NCBI GenBank assembly: GCA_946406435.1
Contig: CAMJKP010000007.1
Span: forward strand, 22,726-86,725
DNA length: 64,000 nucleotides
Reading direction: 5' to 3'
Origin: an uncultured Prevotellaceae bacterium
GTDB taxonomy: Bacteria > Bacteroidota > Bacteroidia > Bacteroidales > Bacteroidaceae
Positions 49,622-58,869 of this stretch are shown piece by piece (the stretch's first letter is position 1; every line of letters begins with the position of its first letter). Made by a program: the position numbers and the translations under genes. The notes under the pieces were generated by a model. It was not told the DNA's origin, did no database searches, and saw nothing but the letters and a program-made list of their open reading frames with translations.

Positions 49622-52126
49622 ATGAAAAAACTCACAATACTATCCCTAATGCTATTGACATTCATGGTGATGGGATGTAACAACCAACCAAAAGACAAAA
49701 CACTAACAGATGGAACGTTTCACTCTGTAGGGTTAAATCTTACAGGAACAATTAATGTGGATGTCACCATCGAGGATCAACGCATCACAGAAGTGCATGT
49801 CCTTGAAGAGCTGAAGTCGTATGCCAGTCAGATAAAACAGCTATGCGAAAGCATCATAGAAAACCAATCCCCCGAAGTTGACGGAGTATCAGGTGCCACA
49901 TATCTTTCCGACGGCATAAAAGACGCTGTACGCGATGCCTTGGCACAGTCAAGAGGTGAAAAACCAGTTCTTGACAACACTAATGTGATGAGCTTTACTC
50001 CTGGAACATACTCTGTGGAAACTGACGGATTCCTTAGCAAAATCAAAGCAGATGTTACTTTCAGCCAGAATGCCATTGACACCATAATAATCAAGGAATC
50101 GAATGAGACGCCACACGTTGGTCAAAATGCTATTCCACCGACCATAAGCAATATGCTAAAAGCTAATGGAACAGGAGTTGATGGAGTGACAGGTGCAACA
50201 TTTACCGTGACAGCCCTGAAAAAGCTTGTAAACAAGGCTGCAGAGAAAGCTAAAGTAACCAATCGTAATAAATTCTATAACAACAAATTAACCATGACAG
50301 CGCAAAACAGAATAGAGGATACGTGGGATGTAGTAATCGTCGGTGGCGGAGGTGCAGGTCTCTTTGCTGCGGCACAGGCTGCAGAAGATGGAAATACAGT
50401 CCTCGTAATTGAGAGAAATTCAGAACTTGGCGGAAACACTCTGATTGCAGGTGGAATGTATCAGGCAGTTGACCACCACCTCGTATGGGACATAAATCAT
50501 CCAGAAGCCACTTCGGCTATCGGCTTTGACGGTAAAAGGGTTGACAAGGTTAAGGCTACCATAGGAAGTATAGACTTGCTAAAGACGATTCTCTCATGGA
50601 ACGAGAAACCGTTTGATGAGAACTACTACCTCGACCATGAGTTCGTGGCAGGTGATGTAATAGAATTGTCAAAACATGGCGTTCATCAGGAATTTCTTCC
50701 TATTCTCCGAAATCTGAAAAAAGAGATACGTGCATATCTTGCCTATGCAGAGCCAAAGATAAAGAAAGGAATGAAGGAGAATGAGCTTTTGCTTTTCTCT
50801 ACTACAAACCTTCACATCTTCCAGACCTATTATGGAGGTCTTCGTCTGAGCAATGACAAGAAGGAATGGGTATATAGCGACTATAATCTTGTAAATCAAT
50901 TTATTAACGAAGGTGAGAAACTCAAGCCATGGCTTATGAGTATGGGAGTGGAGTTTATGAACACCCAGACAACGCTTCCTGGTGCCATCTGGTATCGTTG
51001 CAACAGAATGACTGGATGCAACACAGATACCGCAGGAGATGGCAAGAAGACGTTCTTTGCGAAGAATTGGGGAGCATACGTAATGGCCCCTCTCACACAC
51101 ATGCTTCAAGCCAACAAACATAATAAGGTGATTAAATCAACCACAGCCAAGCACCTTATCATGGAGAATGGAAGGGTAACAGGAGTAAAAGGCATAATGG
51201 ATGACGGCACGACCGTGGTAGCTCATGCACGAAAAGGTGTGATTATTGCATCTGGAGGCTATGCAGCCAATATAAAGAAGGTAATAGAGACCAATAAATA
51301 CTGGCCAGCAAAATATCTTTCATACCACATGGGCACAACAAACCGTTCTTCTCTTCTGGGTGAAGGTCTGTCAATGGCAACAGAAATCGGTGCTGACGAG
51401 TGCGGTGAGGGATGGACACAACTTTTGCCTCTGGCATTCTCTGCAGACGGACTAATAGCAAAGGGAAGCGTAGAGACTGCCGTATTCATAAGTCCAAAGA
51501 CAGGAAAGCGTTTTGTTGACGAATGTTCAGAACGTGACGTACTTTCACTCGCTGCATTCGAAAACGGTATAACATACAAAGGCATCAAGGGTACATTCTT
51601 CTGTATAAGAGCAGATGTAAAAACCGATGAAGCCGGACTTGACATTATAACATCTGACATTCCAGGAAAGGAATGGACAAGGACAGGCAAGGAACTTGCA
51701 GCGCTTTTCAAAGAGTTGGGCATGAGTACCGATGCTAAGGTTGTGCTTGAGACTATCCGCGAATATGATATGGCAGGAATGGAGAACCGACAGCCAAAGG
51801 ATTTCAGGAAACAGCATCAAGTAGGTCTTATCGGTACAGCCAAACGTAAGGCTGACGGAAGCTACGACAAGAACACATACGATATTCTGAATGCTAGACT
51901 TCGCATACGTCTCCTTGCCCCATCCCTACACCACACCATGGGGGGATTAAGAATTGACACAAGTCGTAGGGTTCTCGACAAGCACGGCAAACCAATCCCA
52001 GGCCTCTATGCAGCAGGTGAGGTTACAGGTGGATTCTTCGGAGGCAACCGTCTTGGCGGTAATGCTCTCACAGAAGTAATGGTATCAGGCAGAATAGCAG
52101 CTAAAGCCATCAGCGGAAAGCAATAA
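49622..52126 (+). CDS. Extracytoplasmic flavoprotein: two FMN-binding domains plus FAD reductase domain
   Basis: An 834-residue lipoprotein (signal MKKLTILSLMLLTFMVMGC). Two FMN-binding domains follow: DGVSGATYLSDG (about 95-106) and DGVTGATFTVTA (about 195-206), each with the D-G-x-[ST]-G-A-T motif to which ApbE attaches FMN through Thr. Then a fumarate-reductase/urocanate-reductase-type FAD domain with DVVIVGGGGAGLFAAAQAA, GGNTLIAGG and the C-terminal LHHTMGGLRID, GLYAAGEVTGGFFGGNRLGG. It probably reduces a small organic electron acceptor outside the cytoplasm; the acceptor is unknown. ATG at 49622 gives the lipobox. Confidence 0.88.
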   Translation: MKKLTILSLMLLTFMVMGCNNQPKDKTLTDGTFHSVGLNLTGTINVDVTIEDQRITEVHVLEELKSYASQIKQLCESIIENQSPEVDGVSGATYLSDGIKDAVRDALAQSRGEKPVLDNTNVMSFTPGTYSVETDGFLSKIKADVTFSQNAIDTIIIKESNETPHVGQNAIPPTISNMLKANGTGVDGVTGATFTVTALKKLVNKAAEKAKVTNRNKFYNNKLTMTAQNRIEDTWDVVIVGGGGAGLFAAAQAAEDGNTVLVIERNSELGGNTLIAGGMYQAVDHHLVWDINHPEATSAIGFDGKRVDKVKATIGSIDLLKTILSWNEKPFDENYYLDHEFVAGDVIELSKHGVHQEFLPILRNLKKEIRAYLAYAEPKIKKGMKENELLLFSTTNLHIFQTYYGGLRLSNDKKEWVYSDYNLVNQFINEGEKLKPWLMSMGVEFMNTQTTLPGAIWYRCNRMTGCNTDTAGDGKKTFFAKNWGAYVMAPLTHMLQANKHNKVIKSTTAKHLIMENGRVTGVKGIMDDGTTVVAHARKGVIIASGGYAANIKKVIETNKYWPAKYLSYHMGTTNRSSLLGEGLSMATEIGADECGEGWTQLLPLAFSADGLIAKGSVETAVFISPKTGKRFVDECSERDVLSLAAFENGITYKGIKGTFFCIRADVKTDEAGLDIITSDIPGKEWTRTGKELAALFKELGMSTDAKVVLETIREYDMAGMENRQPKDFRKQHQVGLIGTAKRKADGSYDKNTYDILNARLRIRLLAPSLHHTMGGLRIDTSRRVLDKHGKPIPGLYAAGEVTGGFFGGNRLGGNALTEVMVSGRIAAKAISGKQ

Positions 52127-52166
52127 GGATTCGCATTCCTATAGCAGAGGCAACATTTTCAACAAG

Positions 52167-52210
52167 AAGTCGACCTGACGATATTTTGCAGTCAGGCCGA
52201 CTTTTCTTCT
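52167..52210 (+). terminator. Terminator after the flavoprotein gene
   Basis: AAGTCGACCTGAC pairs with GTCAGGCCGACTT (one mismatch), then TTTCTTCT. Confidence 0.78.
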
Positions 52211-52362
52211 CACTTTCATTTTACCGACCTCTCACTCGCTTGCAAGCCTCAAACATCATTCAGGAACAGACAAATACGACATCATTCTTTCTCTTTCCGA
52301 CTTTTATTTGCTAAATATGTTAATTTGTCTTGAAAGTATATATGTTCTTAAGTAATTATCGC

Positions 52363-52370
52363 TATCTTTG
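52363..52370 (+). promoter_or_regulatory. -7 element for the GH2 gene
   Basis: TATCTTTG, 22 bp before the start codon. No clear -33. Confidence 0.55.
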
Positions 52371-52392
52371 CAATACTAATTGACAAAATCAT

Positions 52393-54615
52393 ATGAAAAT
52401 CCTAAAACTTTCAACTTCGCTGCTCATGGCAGCGATGATGCTTACGACCGCAAAAGCCGTAGCTGCTAAGACTGAAACAATTGAACGAAAAAAACTTCTC
52501 AACACGCAATGGCTGTTCGTTGAGAACGACAGTGATTTCACCAAAGCGAAACCAGTAATCCTACCTCACGACTGGAGCATACACCATCGTTTCGATGCAA
52601 ATGTACCGGCTGGCGGTGGTGGTGGCTATCTGCCTACAGGTAAGGGCTGGTACAAGCGCACCCTCACACTCGGAAAGGAATACGAGGGCAAGAAAATACG
52701 CCTCTACTTTGAGGGCGTATATATGAGTTCACAGGTATATATTAATGGTAAGAAAGCGGGCGGATGGCCTTATGGCTATTCTTCTTTCTGGGTGGATGCC
52801 ACACCTTATGTTCAAACAGGAAACAACGAGATTATCGTGAGTGTGGATAACTCAAAGCAACCAAACTGCCGTTGGTATTCCGGCTCAGGTATCTACCGTA
52901 ACGTATGGCTCGTTACTACCGACAAGACATATTTCGACGACTGGAGCATAGCTGTAAGCACACCCGACACTCATCATGTCAACCTTACGGCTACCGTAAT
53001 ACTGCCCGACGGCTCCACACGTCCGTACCAACAGACCATCGAGGTGGAGAATCCTCGTCTCTGGTCTCCTGAAGATCCATATCTCTATCACACGGAACTG
53101 ACAATACCAGAAGGCGACCGCATAACGGTGACATACGGCATACGTACTATCGAGTATAGCGCAGAAAAGGGACTTTTCCTCAATGGCAAGTCAATTAATC
53201 TCAATGGTGCTTGCGTACACCACGACAACGGCATCCTCGGTGCTGCAGCTTTCGACGATGCAGAATATCGCAAGGCACGACTTATGAAGGAGGCTGGTTT
53301 CAATGCTGTACGCACATCCCACAATCCTCCTTCTGAGGCTTTCCTCAGAGCATGTGACGAACTCGGACTTCTCGTCATCGACGAGGCATTCGACGGATGG
53401 CGTGAGAAGAAGAACACCAACGACTACGACTACTCTACCCTTTTCGACCAGTGGTGGAAGAAAGATATCGACGCTATGGTTCTGCGCGACCGTCTTCACC
53501 CAAGTATCTTCTGCTGGAGTACAGGCAACGAGGTTATCGAGCGTAAGAAGATTGAGATTATAAAGACTGCTCATCAGCTTGCTTCACGCATCCATGAGAT
53601 TGACCCACAGAATCGTCCTGTAACCTCTGCCCTCGCAGCATGGGATCGCGACTGGGATATCTATGACCCATTGGCAGCAGAGCACGATATCGTTGGTTAT
53701 AACTATATGATTTTCAAGGCTGAGAGCGACCACGAGCGTGTACCAAGCCGCGTGATGATGCAGACAGAGAGCTATCCTCGTGATGCTTGGCGCAACTATC
53801 ATACAGTACAGAAACACGATTATATCCTCGGTGACTTCGTATGGACAGGTCTTGATTACATCGGTGAGTCTGGTATTGGTCGCTATTACTATGAGGGCGA
53901 CGTGCCAGGCGAGTCATGGGAACGCCCACTCTACCCTTGGCACGCAGCATATTGCGGAGACGTTGACCTTACAGGTGAGCGCAAGCCTATCAGCTACTAT
54001 CGCTCTATGCTCTGGAACGGTGGTCAGACTCATCTCGCTGTACGCGAACCTGACGGCTATATAGGTAAGGTGAAAACATCTATGTGGAGCACATGGCCAA
54101 CACAGCATAGCTGGACATGGCCAAACTGGGAAGGAAAGCCTATCGAGGTTGAGGTCTATAGCCGCCAGCCAAAGGTAAGTCTCTACCTCAACGACAAACT
54201 CATCGGCGAGCAGGAGACAAAGGAGATGAAAGCCACCTTCAAACTGACATATCAGCCAGGCACACTTCGTGCAGAGGCAGGTAACGAGCGTTCAGAGATT
54301 CAGACAGCAGGAGCTGCCAAGACCATCCGTCTGAAAGCTGAGAACTACAAGGATCTATCATTCATCACAGCTGAGCTAATCGACGCACAAGGTCGTGTGG
54401 TTCCTGCATCTGATACAGAGTTAACCTTCGCCGCTACAGGTGTCACATTCCTTGCAGCAGGTAATGCAGATATCAAGGACGATGATCCATACTTCGATAC
54501 TAAGCATCGCACATGGCATGGCCGTTGCCTCGCTGTTGTAAGCAAGAATGGCAAGAAAGGCACTCTCTCCGTATCAGCCAAGGGACTCCCAACCGCCAAG
54601 ATTGCGATTAAATAA
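52393..54615 (+). CDS. Secreted GH2 beta-galactosidase-like enzyme
   Basis: A 740-residue glycosidase. Signal peptide MKILKLSTSLLMAAMMLTTA...; sugar-binding jelly roll (WLFVENDSDF, VILPHDWSIHHRFD, GGGGGYLPTGKGWYKR); Ig-like domain; TIM barrel (NGACVHHDNGILGAA, FNAVRTSHNPPSEAF, LLVIDEAFDGW); acid/base Glu in CWSTGNEVIE and nucleophile Glu in MMQTESYP; C-terminal DUF4982/BIG2-like beta domains. It probably releases beta-galactose from plant or host glycans in the periplasm. It is alone with its own promoter and terminator. Confidence 0.9.
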   Translation: MKILKLSTSLLMAAMMLTTAKAVAAKTETIERKKLLNTQWLFVENDSDFTKAKPVILPHDWSIHHRFDANVPAGGGGGYLPTGKGWYKRTLTLGKEYEGKKIRLYFEGVYMSSQVYINGKKAGGWPYGYSSFWVDATPYVQTGNNEIIVSVDNSKQPNCRWYSGSGIYRNVWLVTTDKTYFDDWSIAVSTPDTHHVNLTATVILPDGSTRPYQQTIEVENPRLWSPEDPYLYHTELTIPEGDRITVTYGIRTIEYSAEKGLFLNGKSINLNGACVHHDNGILGAAAFDDAEYRKARLMKEAGFNAVRTSHNPPSEAFLRACDELGLLVIDEAFDGWREKKNTNDYDYSTLFDQWWKKDIDAMVLRDRLHPSIFCWSTGNEVIERKKIEIIKTAHQLASRIHEIDPQNRPVTSALAAWDRDWDIYDPLAAEHDIVGYNYMIFKAESDHERVPSRVMMQTESYPRDAWRNYHTVQKHDYILGDFVWTGLDYIGESGIGRYYYEGDVPGESWERPLYPWHAAYCGDVDLTGERKPISYYRSMLWNGGQTHLAVREPDGYIGKVKTSMWSTWPTQHSWTWPNWEGKPIEVEVYSRQPKVSLYLNDKLIGEQETKEMKATFKLTYQPGTLRAEAGNERSEIQTAGAAKTIRLKAENYKDLSFITAELIDAQGRVVPASDTELTFAATGVTFLAAGNADIKDDDPYFDTKHRTWHGRCLAVVSKNGKKGTLSVSAKGLPTAKIAIK

Positions 54616-54687
54616 CGTGAGTTTGACGAATTCTTAATTGCAAGCAGCAAGGTGTGTTTATATTGGATACGTGAAATAGCCCAATAA

Positions 54688-54734
54688 AAAATAAATGACG
54701 TGATATATTTTGTATCACGTCATTTATTATTTTA
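54688..54734. terminator. Bidirectional terminator between GH2 and the DUF3857 operon
   Basis: AATAAATGACGTGATA pairs with TATCACGTCATTTATT around a short loop, with T-rich flanks on both strands. Confidence 0.85.
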
Positions 54735-54790
54735 ACTGTTCTCTATCTGATTCAGCATCTTGAACGTAGCCTTGATGGCAGCTTTAATAT
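54732..54790 (-). pseudogene. Remnant of the 3' end of the isopropylmalate-synthase-like gene
   Basis: The minus strand encodes KAAIKATFKMLNQIENS and a stop, the same as the C-terminus AAIKATFKMLNQIENN of the gene at 58870-60396 apart from the last residue, with about 90% DNA identity over ~46 bp. The rest of that gene is absent. It lies directly after the DUF3857/transglutaminase pair. Confidence 0.8.
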
Positions 54791-54798
54791 TAGAAGAG

Positions 54799-56676
54799 CT
54801 ATCCCTTTACTAATACCACACGAGAGTTATATGCCTTCTGTACACTCCTTTGCATCTCAAGAAGGCGCTGACGTGATTCTGGAGTGTATGTACCACGATG
54901 CATATCCAAGACAAGGGAAACACGCAGATGTCCGTTTTCTAAAGCAACGTGTTGATGGAATGCCCCGAACTCCTCCTCTATATCTATATTCGCAGGAAGA
55001 GACTCAATAGAACATCCTTCAGGTATCTCTATCAAAATTTCATCCTCATTCCTATAGCCATGGTTTATCTTCATCGGCAAACGATTAGAGGACAAAGTAT
55101 CTGCTATTACAACAGGTGAGAATCCCTTGTGTGAAGGATTGATAGGAACGAACAACCTACGTCCTGTAAGATTGGCATACTTGGAACAAACTCCATCAAG
55201 ATGCGTCTTGAGTTGGGCAGTATCGAACGGTTTGCTAGAATCCTTCACGGAAATTGAGCCAAACGAAGTATTAGGCAACTTATACCACGATGATATTGTT
55301 GTTCTTTGTTCTTGCTCTTTTTCTTTCAGAAGATAGAAATTCTCTGAATATCTATGATTGCTAAACACCTCATCAATCGAAACATCGGCTGAAGCGTCAT
55401 GACGAATGGCAATCCGAACATCTGTATGTCGCAGGTTTAGGGAATCCGCATATTCAGGCAACTTCACAATGTGACATCCATCCGAAGACAACAACAATGC
55501 GTCATGTCCAGAAATGCTTTCATGAATATATCCAGGAGACAACTTGGAATTGGTACATTCTAACCATACGGTATCCTTACCCTGTTCGAGCATGACAGCC
55601 AAAACCATGTGATCCAACTGATTGACATTAGCAAAATCTGGAATCAGTTTGGGGTCTTCTGTTCCTATTGCAACAAGCCTACTGTCTATCCCAATACCTT
55701 TTAGCATGGTATGCATATAGTTACTCAATCCCTTACAATCGCCCAAACCCGTGATAGCCACAGACACAGCCGTCGCTGGCTGATAGCCTCCGATACCGAG
55801 TTGCAGACTAACATATCGGGTATTCTTACCCATATACTCATAGAGTTTCGCTATCTTCTCACGTTCAGTATGGCAATCAGCAATAACCTCACGAACTTTT
55901 TCCAGATGCGACTCTGGTAGTAATTGCCTATCCGCAGTCAAACCATAATTCCATTTGCCAAAAGAAGACCATGAATTCATGCTACCCTCAGTTCCATAGT
56001 ATGAAAATTTTTCAGGAGCAAAAAGTACATAAGGAGCCTGTTCGTCAAGGGATGGGGCATAAGGCACACGAGACAATGGTGCAAGCCCAGTCAAGGTGAA
56101 TCGAAGAAGCTTATTCCGTCCGACTTGTTCCACCTCAGGAGCTGCAGACATGTTCATCGGCTTATACCTTATATTTACCTCGTTTTCAGGCCATTCTATC
56201 TGATATACTGCCTTGGAGACATTCATACCATATTGTTTCTGTGGACAGAAAAGAGGATAACTCAACACATTTGCATTTCTGGTAATCTTCTCTGTTCTCG
56301 TGATGATGACAGGATACGACGGTGGAGTAACCTCCGCTATCAGTCGATAGAAATCTGTTGCCAGATCACGTGAATACTCAAATCTCTGCAATTCACTTTT
56401 CTTGACCTTACGAAGGACATTCCCGAGAACATCAGTCATCACATACTCAAACCTGGACAATTCAGTATCGTTATCCATACCGATTACAATATTTGCCAGA
56501 TCTGCATTATTGCTGTTCATCAGCATAAACTTCTGATGATGCTCACATGAATAGTAGCTAAGGCTCTTCACTTTTACTGAGGTACTATCCAAAAGCACAA
56601 CCACGTCCGCTTTCTGTGCATTTGTCATTGCACAGCAAACAAACAGCAAACAGAAAATTAGGAGTCGTCTTATCAT
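54799..56676 (-). CDS. Secreted DUF3857/transglutaminase-like protein, catalytic form
   Basis: A 625-residue exported protein (signal MIRRLLIFCLLFVCCAMTNA). N-terminal DUF3857 beta domain (about 25-250), then a transglutaminase-like fold with Cys in GLGDCKGLSNYMHTMLKGIG, His in NQLDHMVLAVMLE and an acidic residue in WLECTNSKL, Glu replacing the usual Asp. C-terminal DUF2569/DUF3858-like beta domain. It overlaps the upstream paralogue by 4 bp (ATGA), so the two are co-translated. Role unknown; a periplasmic peptidase or crosslinker is possible. Confidence 0.82.
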   Translation of the reverse strand: MIRRLLIFCLLFVCCAMTNAQKADVVVLLDSTSVKVKSLSYYSCEHHQKFMLMNSNNADLANIVIGMDNDTELSRFEYVMTDVLGNVLRKVKKSELQRFEYSRDLATDFYRLIAEVTPPSYPVIITRTEKITRNANVLSYPLFCPQKQYGMNVSKAVYQIEWPENEVNIRYKPMNMSAAPEVEQVGRNKLLRFTLTGLAPLSRVPYAPSLDEQAPYVLFAPEKFSYYGTEGSMNSWSSFGKWNYGLTADRQLLPESHLEKVREVIADCHTEREKIAKLYEYMGKNTRYVSLQLGIGGYQPATAVSVAITGLGDCKGLSNYMHTMLKGIGIDSRLVAIGTEDPKLIPDFANVNQLDHMVLAVMLEQGKDTVWLECTNSKLSPGYIHESISGHDALLLSSDGCHIVKLPEYADSLNLRHTDVRIAIRHDASADVSIDEVFSNHRYSENFYLLKEKEQEQRTTISSWYKLPNTSFGSISVKDSSKPFDTAQLKTHLDGVCSKYANLTGRRLFVPINPSHKGFSPVVIADTLSSNRLPMKINHGYRNEDEILIEIPEGCSIESLPANIDIEEEFGAFHQHVALENGHLRVSLVLDMHRGTYTPESRQRLLEMQRSVQKAYNSRVVLVKG

Positions 56677-58691
56677 TTCTTCTTGAAAACAATCATATCA
56701 CCCATACTCTGAGAGGCCATATCATACACTTTTTTTACTGCCGTATATTCTTCTGATTCAAATTTCATTTTCTTACAAATGAATGTATATGAAAGACGTA
56801 CAATATCTTCTTTCTTATTGCAGACCATCTTTACTGTCATAGAGCGATCAGGAAGCGTAAGTTCATAGGATTTAGGACACTCTTCTGCCTCATACCCTTC
56901 TGGTATTTTGACATCAACATAGTAATTCACAGTAACAGGAGTCGGCATTTCAATAGGAAGTTCACGAGTTTCTTCCTTAAAAGGAGAATCACCGATAGGA
57001 TTGAAAACGAAAGGACTTACATAAATATGGTCATCGGTAGTTTCCACACTCTTATGGAACTTAACCGCACGCTTCACCACGGTACCATAATCATTTTTAC
57101 CTGTAATTCCAAGAGAATCAATCATGACACCATATTTCTCCTGAAGAGTATGTACATAATCAATGGAATCCTTGGCTTTATGGTAGTCCAACTTAAACTC
57201 GCGTGCGGAGTTCATAAGATATTGCGTAGATATGTCACCTGTTACCGAACCGTCTGCTGAGACTTCGATATTTGACATATGTGCTGTCCTATGCTGCGCA
57301 AGTTTGGTCAAATCAACCCACGAACCTGCTATCTTCTTGCCAATCTTACGACCAGTTGTAACATAGAGATTAGGGTTGAGTACATTAATTGCTCCATAAG
57401 GATCTGTTCCATCCACATAACATGTACCATGTGTAGTCTCAACTGCAACAATAAATGTGTTAAATGCATTAGCCGTTGGATGGATAGGAAGACGACCATG
57501 ACGACGAGAACTTATATATACGGGATATGATGTAAAGCCGAGGTCATTAAACACATTTATAAGCATCATGTTTACATCAGCCGTGCTACCGCTCTTTTTC
57601 TTTACTATTGTACTTGCGAACTCAGGAACATTGCCATAATTTCCATTCCATGCCACATGAGATGCAACAAACCTTACGGCTGCACCAATACGTTCATCCT
57701 CATTGGCAATCTTAGAAATTCCGCTCGCAGCCAGTTCATCCTTCAGTTTGCTCTTATCATTCAGGTGCGTGCCAATCTCATCCTGATCAAGAATGAGTTT
57801 ATCTGCCTGCTCCCAAGTCATGCCAACGTTATAAACTGCATTATTAGGAAACTGCGTTGTCTTGAGGTCGCATACGACCTTGGCTGCATAGTCATCAATA
57901 TTCCATACATATGGAACATCACGAAGAGCAGGCATATTGAAAGCCTCCACCTCATAGCAATTGCTGTTACAACTCTTCATGCTACGTGCATCCGCTCCGC
58001 TTTTTATTTCCACCTTACCGGCATATGTCTTACTCTTCACATTACTTAGTTTCAACGGAGCTTCAACATTGAAAATAAGTACAGCAGGTATCTCCATGAA
58101 ATACTTTTGGTATATGATCGGAATATCCTTCTGCATTTCAAAATCATAGATGTTATAAAATCTTGTACTGAACAATTGGTAACTGACTTCTATAACACTA
58201 CCCTTCTGCACCATAGGTACACTAAACTTTCGTAACATGTGATGCTCCCCCACTCGCTCATCACGTATGAGCTTTGGTGTCACTTTGGTAGCCTCCACCT
58301 TGCCCTTTTCATTCAAATTGTATGAAGCAGCAGAAAATTCGCTGAACTCCTCCATCTGTTTGCCATTATCATCGACATAATAAGAGATAGCGAAGTCTCC
58401 ATATTTCTTTCCATCATCCTTAAGAACCTTAATACGAATCTTGTAGTTATAAACCATCGTAATATCGTACACAGATGACATTCTGTAAATAACATCACAT
58501 GACTGCATGAGTACAACAGCATCAGCCTCGGGATCCTGAGCATATTCTGTCATATTCATCTCTTCCATGGTCGGCTTTCCGAATTTCTTGTTGACCGTAA
58601 TAGTAGCATCTGATGAAGCAGACGAAGCAAAAACTGGAGATGTCACACCCCATAACAATAATAGATAAAGGATTTTTACCGTTAAATTCAT
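56673..58691 (-). CDS. Secreted DUF3857/transglutaminase-like protein, inactive form
   Basis: A 672-residue paralogue of the downstream gene (signal MNLTVKILYLLLLWGVTSPVFA). DUF3857 domain (ESYQ-type block VIEVSYQLFSTRFYNIYDFE), then a transglutaminase-like fold in which the catalytic Cys is Ala (SGSTADVNMMLINVF) and the His is replaced (NAFNTFIVAVE); the Asp remains (CYVDGTDPYG). So it looks like a pseudoenzyme, perhaps a partner of the active form. Promoter at 58763-58733. Confidence 0.8.
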   Translation of the reverse strand: MNLTVKILYLLLLWGVTSPVFASSASSDATITVNKKFGKPTMEEMNMTEYAQDPEADAVVLMQSCDVIYRMSSVYDITMVYNYKIRIKVLKDDGKKYGDFAISYYVDDNGKQMEEFSEFSAASYNLNEKGKVEATKVTPKLIRDERVGEHHMLRKFSVPMVQKGSVIEVSYQLFSTRFYNIYDFEMQKDIPIIYQKYFMEIPAVLIFNVEAPLKLSNVKSKTYAGKVEIKSGADARSMKSCNSNCYEVEAFNMPALRDVPYVWNIDDYAAKVVCDLKTTQFPNNAVYNVGMTWEQADKLILDQDEIGTHLNDKSKLKDELAASGISKIANEDERIGAAVRFVASHVAWNGNYGNVPEFASTIVKKKSGSTADVNMMLINVFNDLGFTSYPVYISSRRHGRLPIHPTANAFNTFIVAVETTHGTCYVDGTDPYGAINVLNPNLYVTTGRKIGKKIAGSWVDLTKLAQHRTAHMSNIEVSADGSVTGDISTQYLMNSAREFKLDYHKAKDSIDYVHTLQEKYGVMIDSLGITGKNDYGTVVKRAVKFHKSVETTDDHIYVSPFVFNPIGDSPFKEETRELPIEMPTPVTVNYYVDVKIPEGYEAEECPKSYELTLPDRSMTVKMVCNKKEDIVRLSYTFICKKMKFESEEYTAVKKVYDMASQSMGDMIVFKKK

Positions 58692-58732
58692 GTCTTCAAT
58701 GAAATTTTTAATTGAAATTTATAGTCATAATG

Positions 58733-58763
58733 CAAAAGTACTGATAATATTTGAAATAAGCAA
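58733..58763 (-). promoter_or_regulatory. Promoter of the DUF3857 pair
   Basis: Minus strand: TTG (58763-58761), 20 bp, TACTTTTG (58740-58733). Confidence 0.72.
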
Positions 58764-58869
58764 GATATTTCGGAAAAAGATTATTTTTTACATAAAAAAA
58801 ACAGATAAAGGAGATTTACGATATCAAGCAAAAAAAGAAGTTCAAGGCTATTCCTTGAACTTCCAATTA

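Noticed and set aside
51259..51723. Long antisense ORFs within the flavoprotein, uvrA and GH2 genes
   Set aside because: They are shadows of strongly supported genes, with no promoter or protein features of their own.
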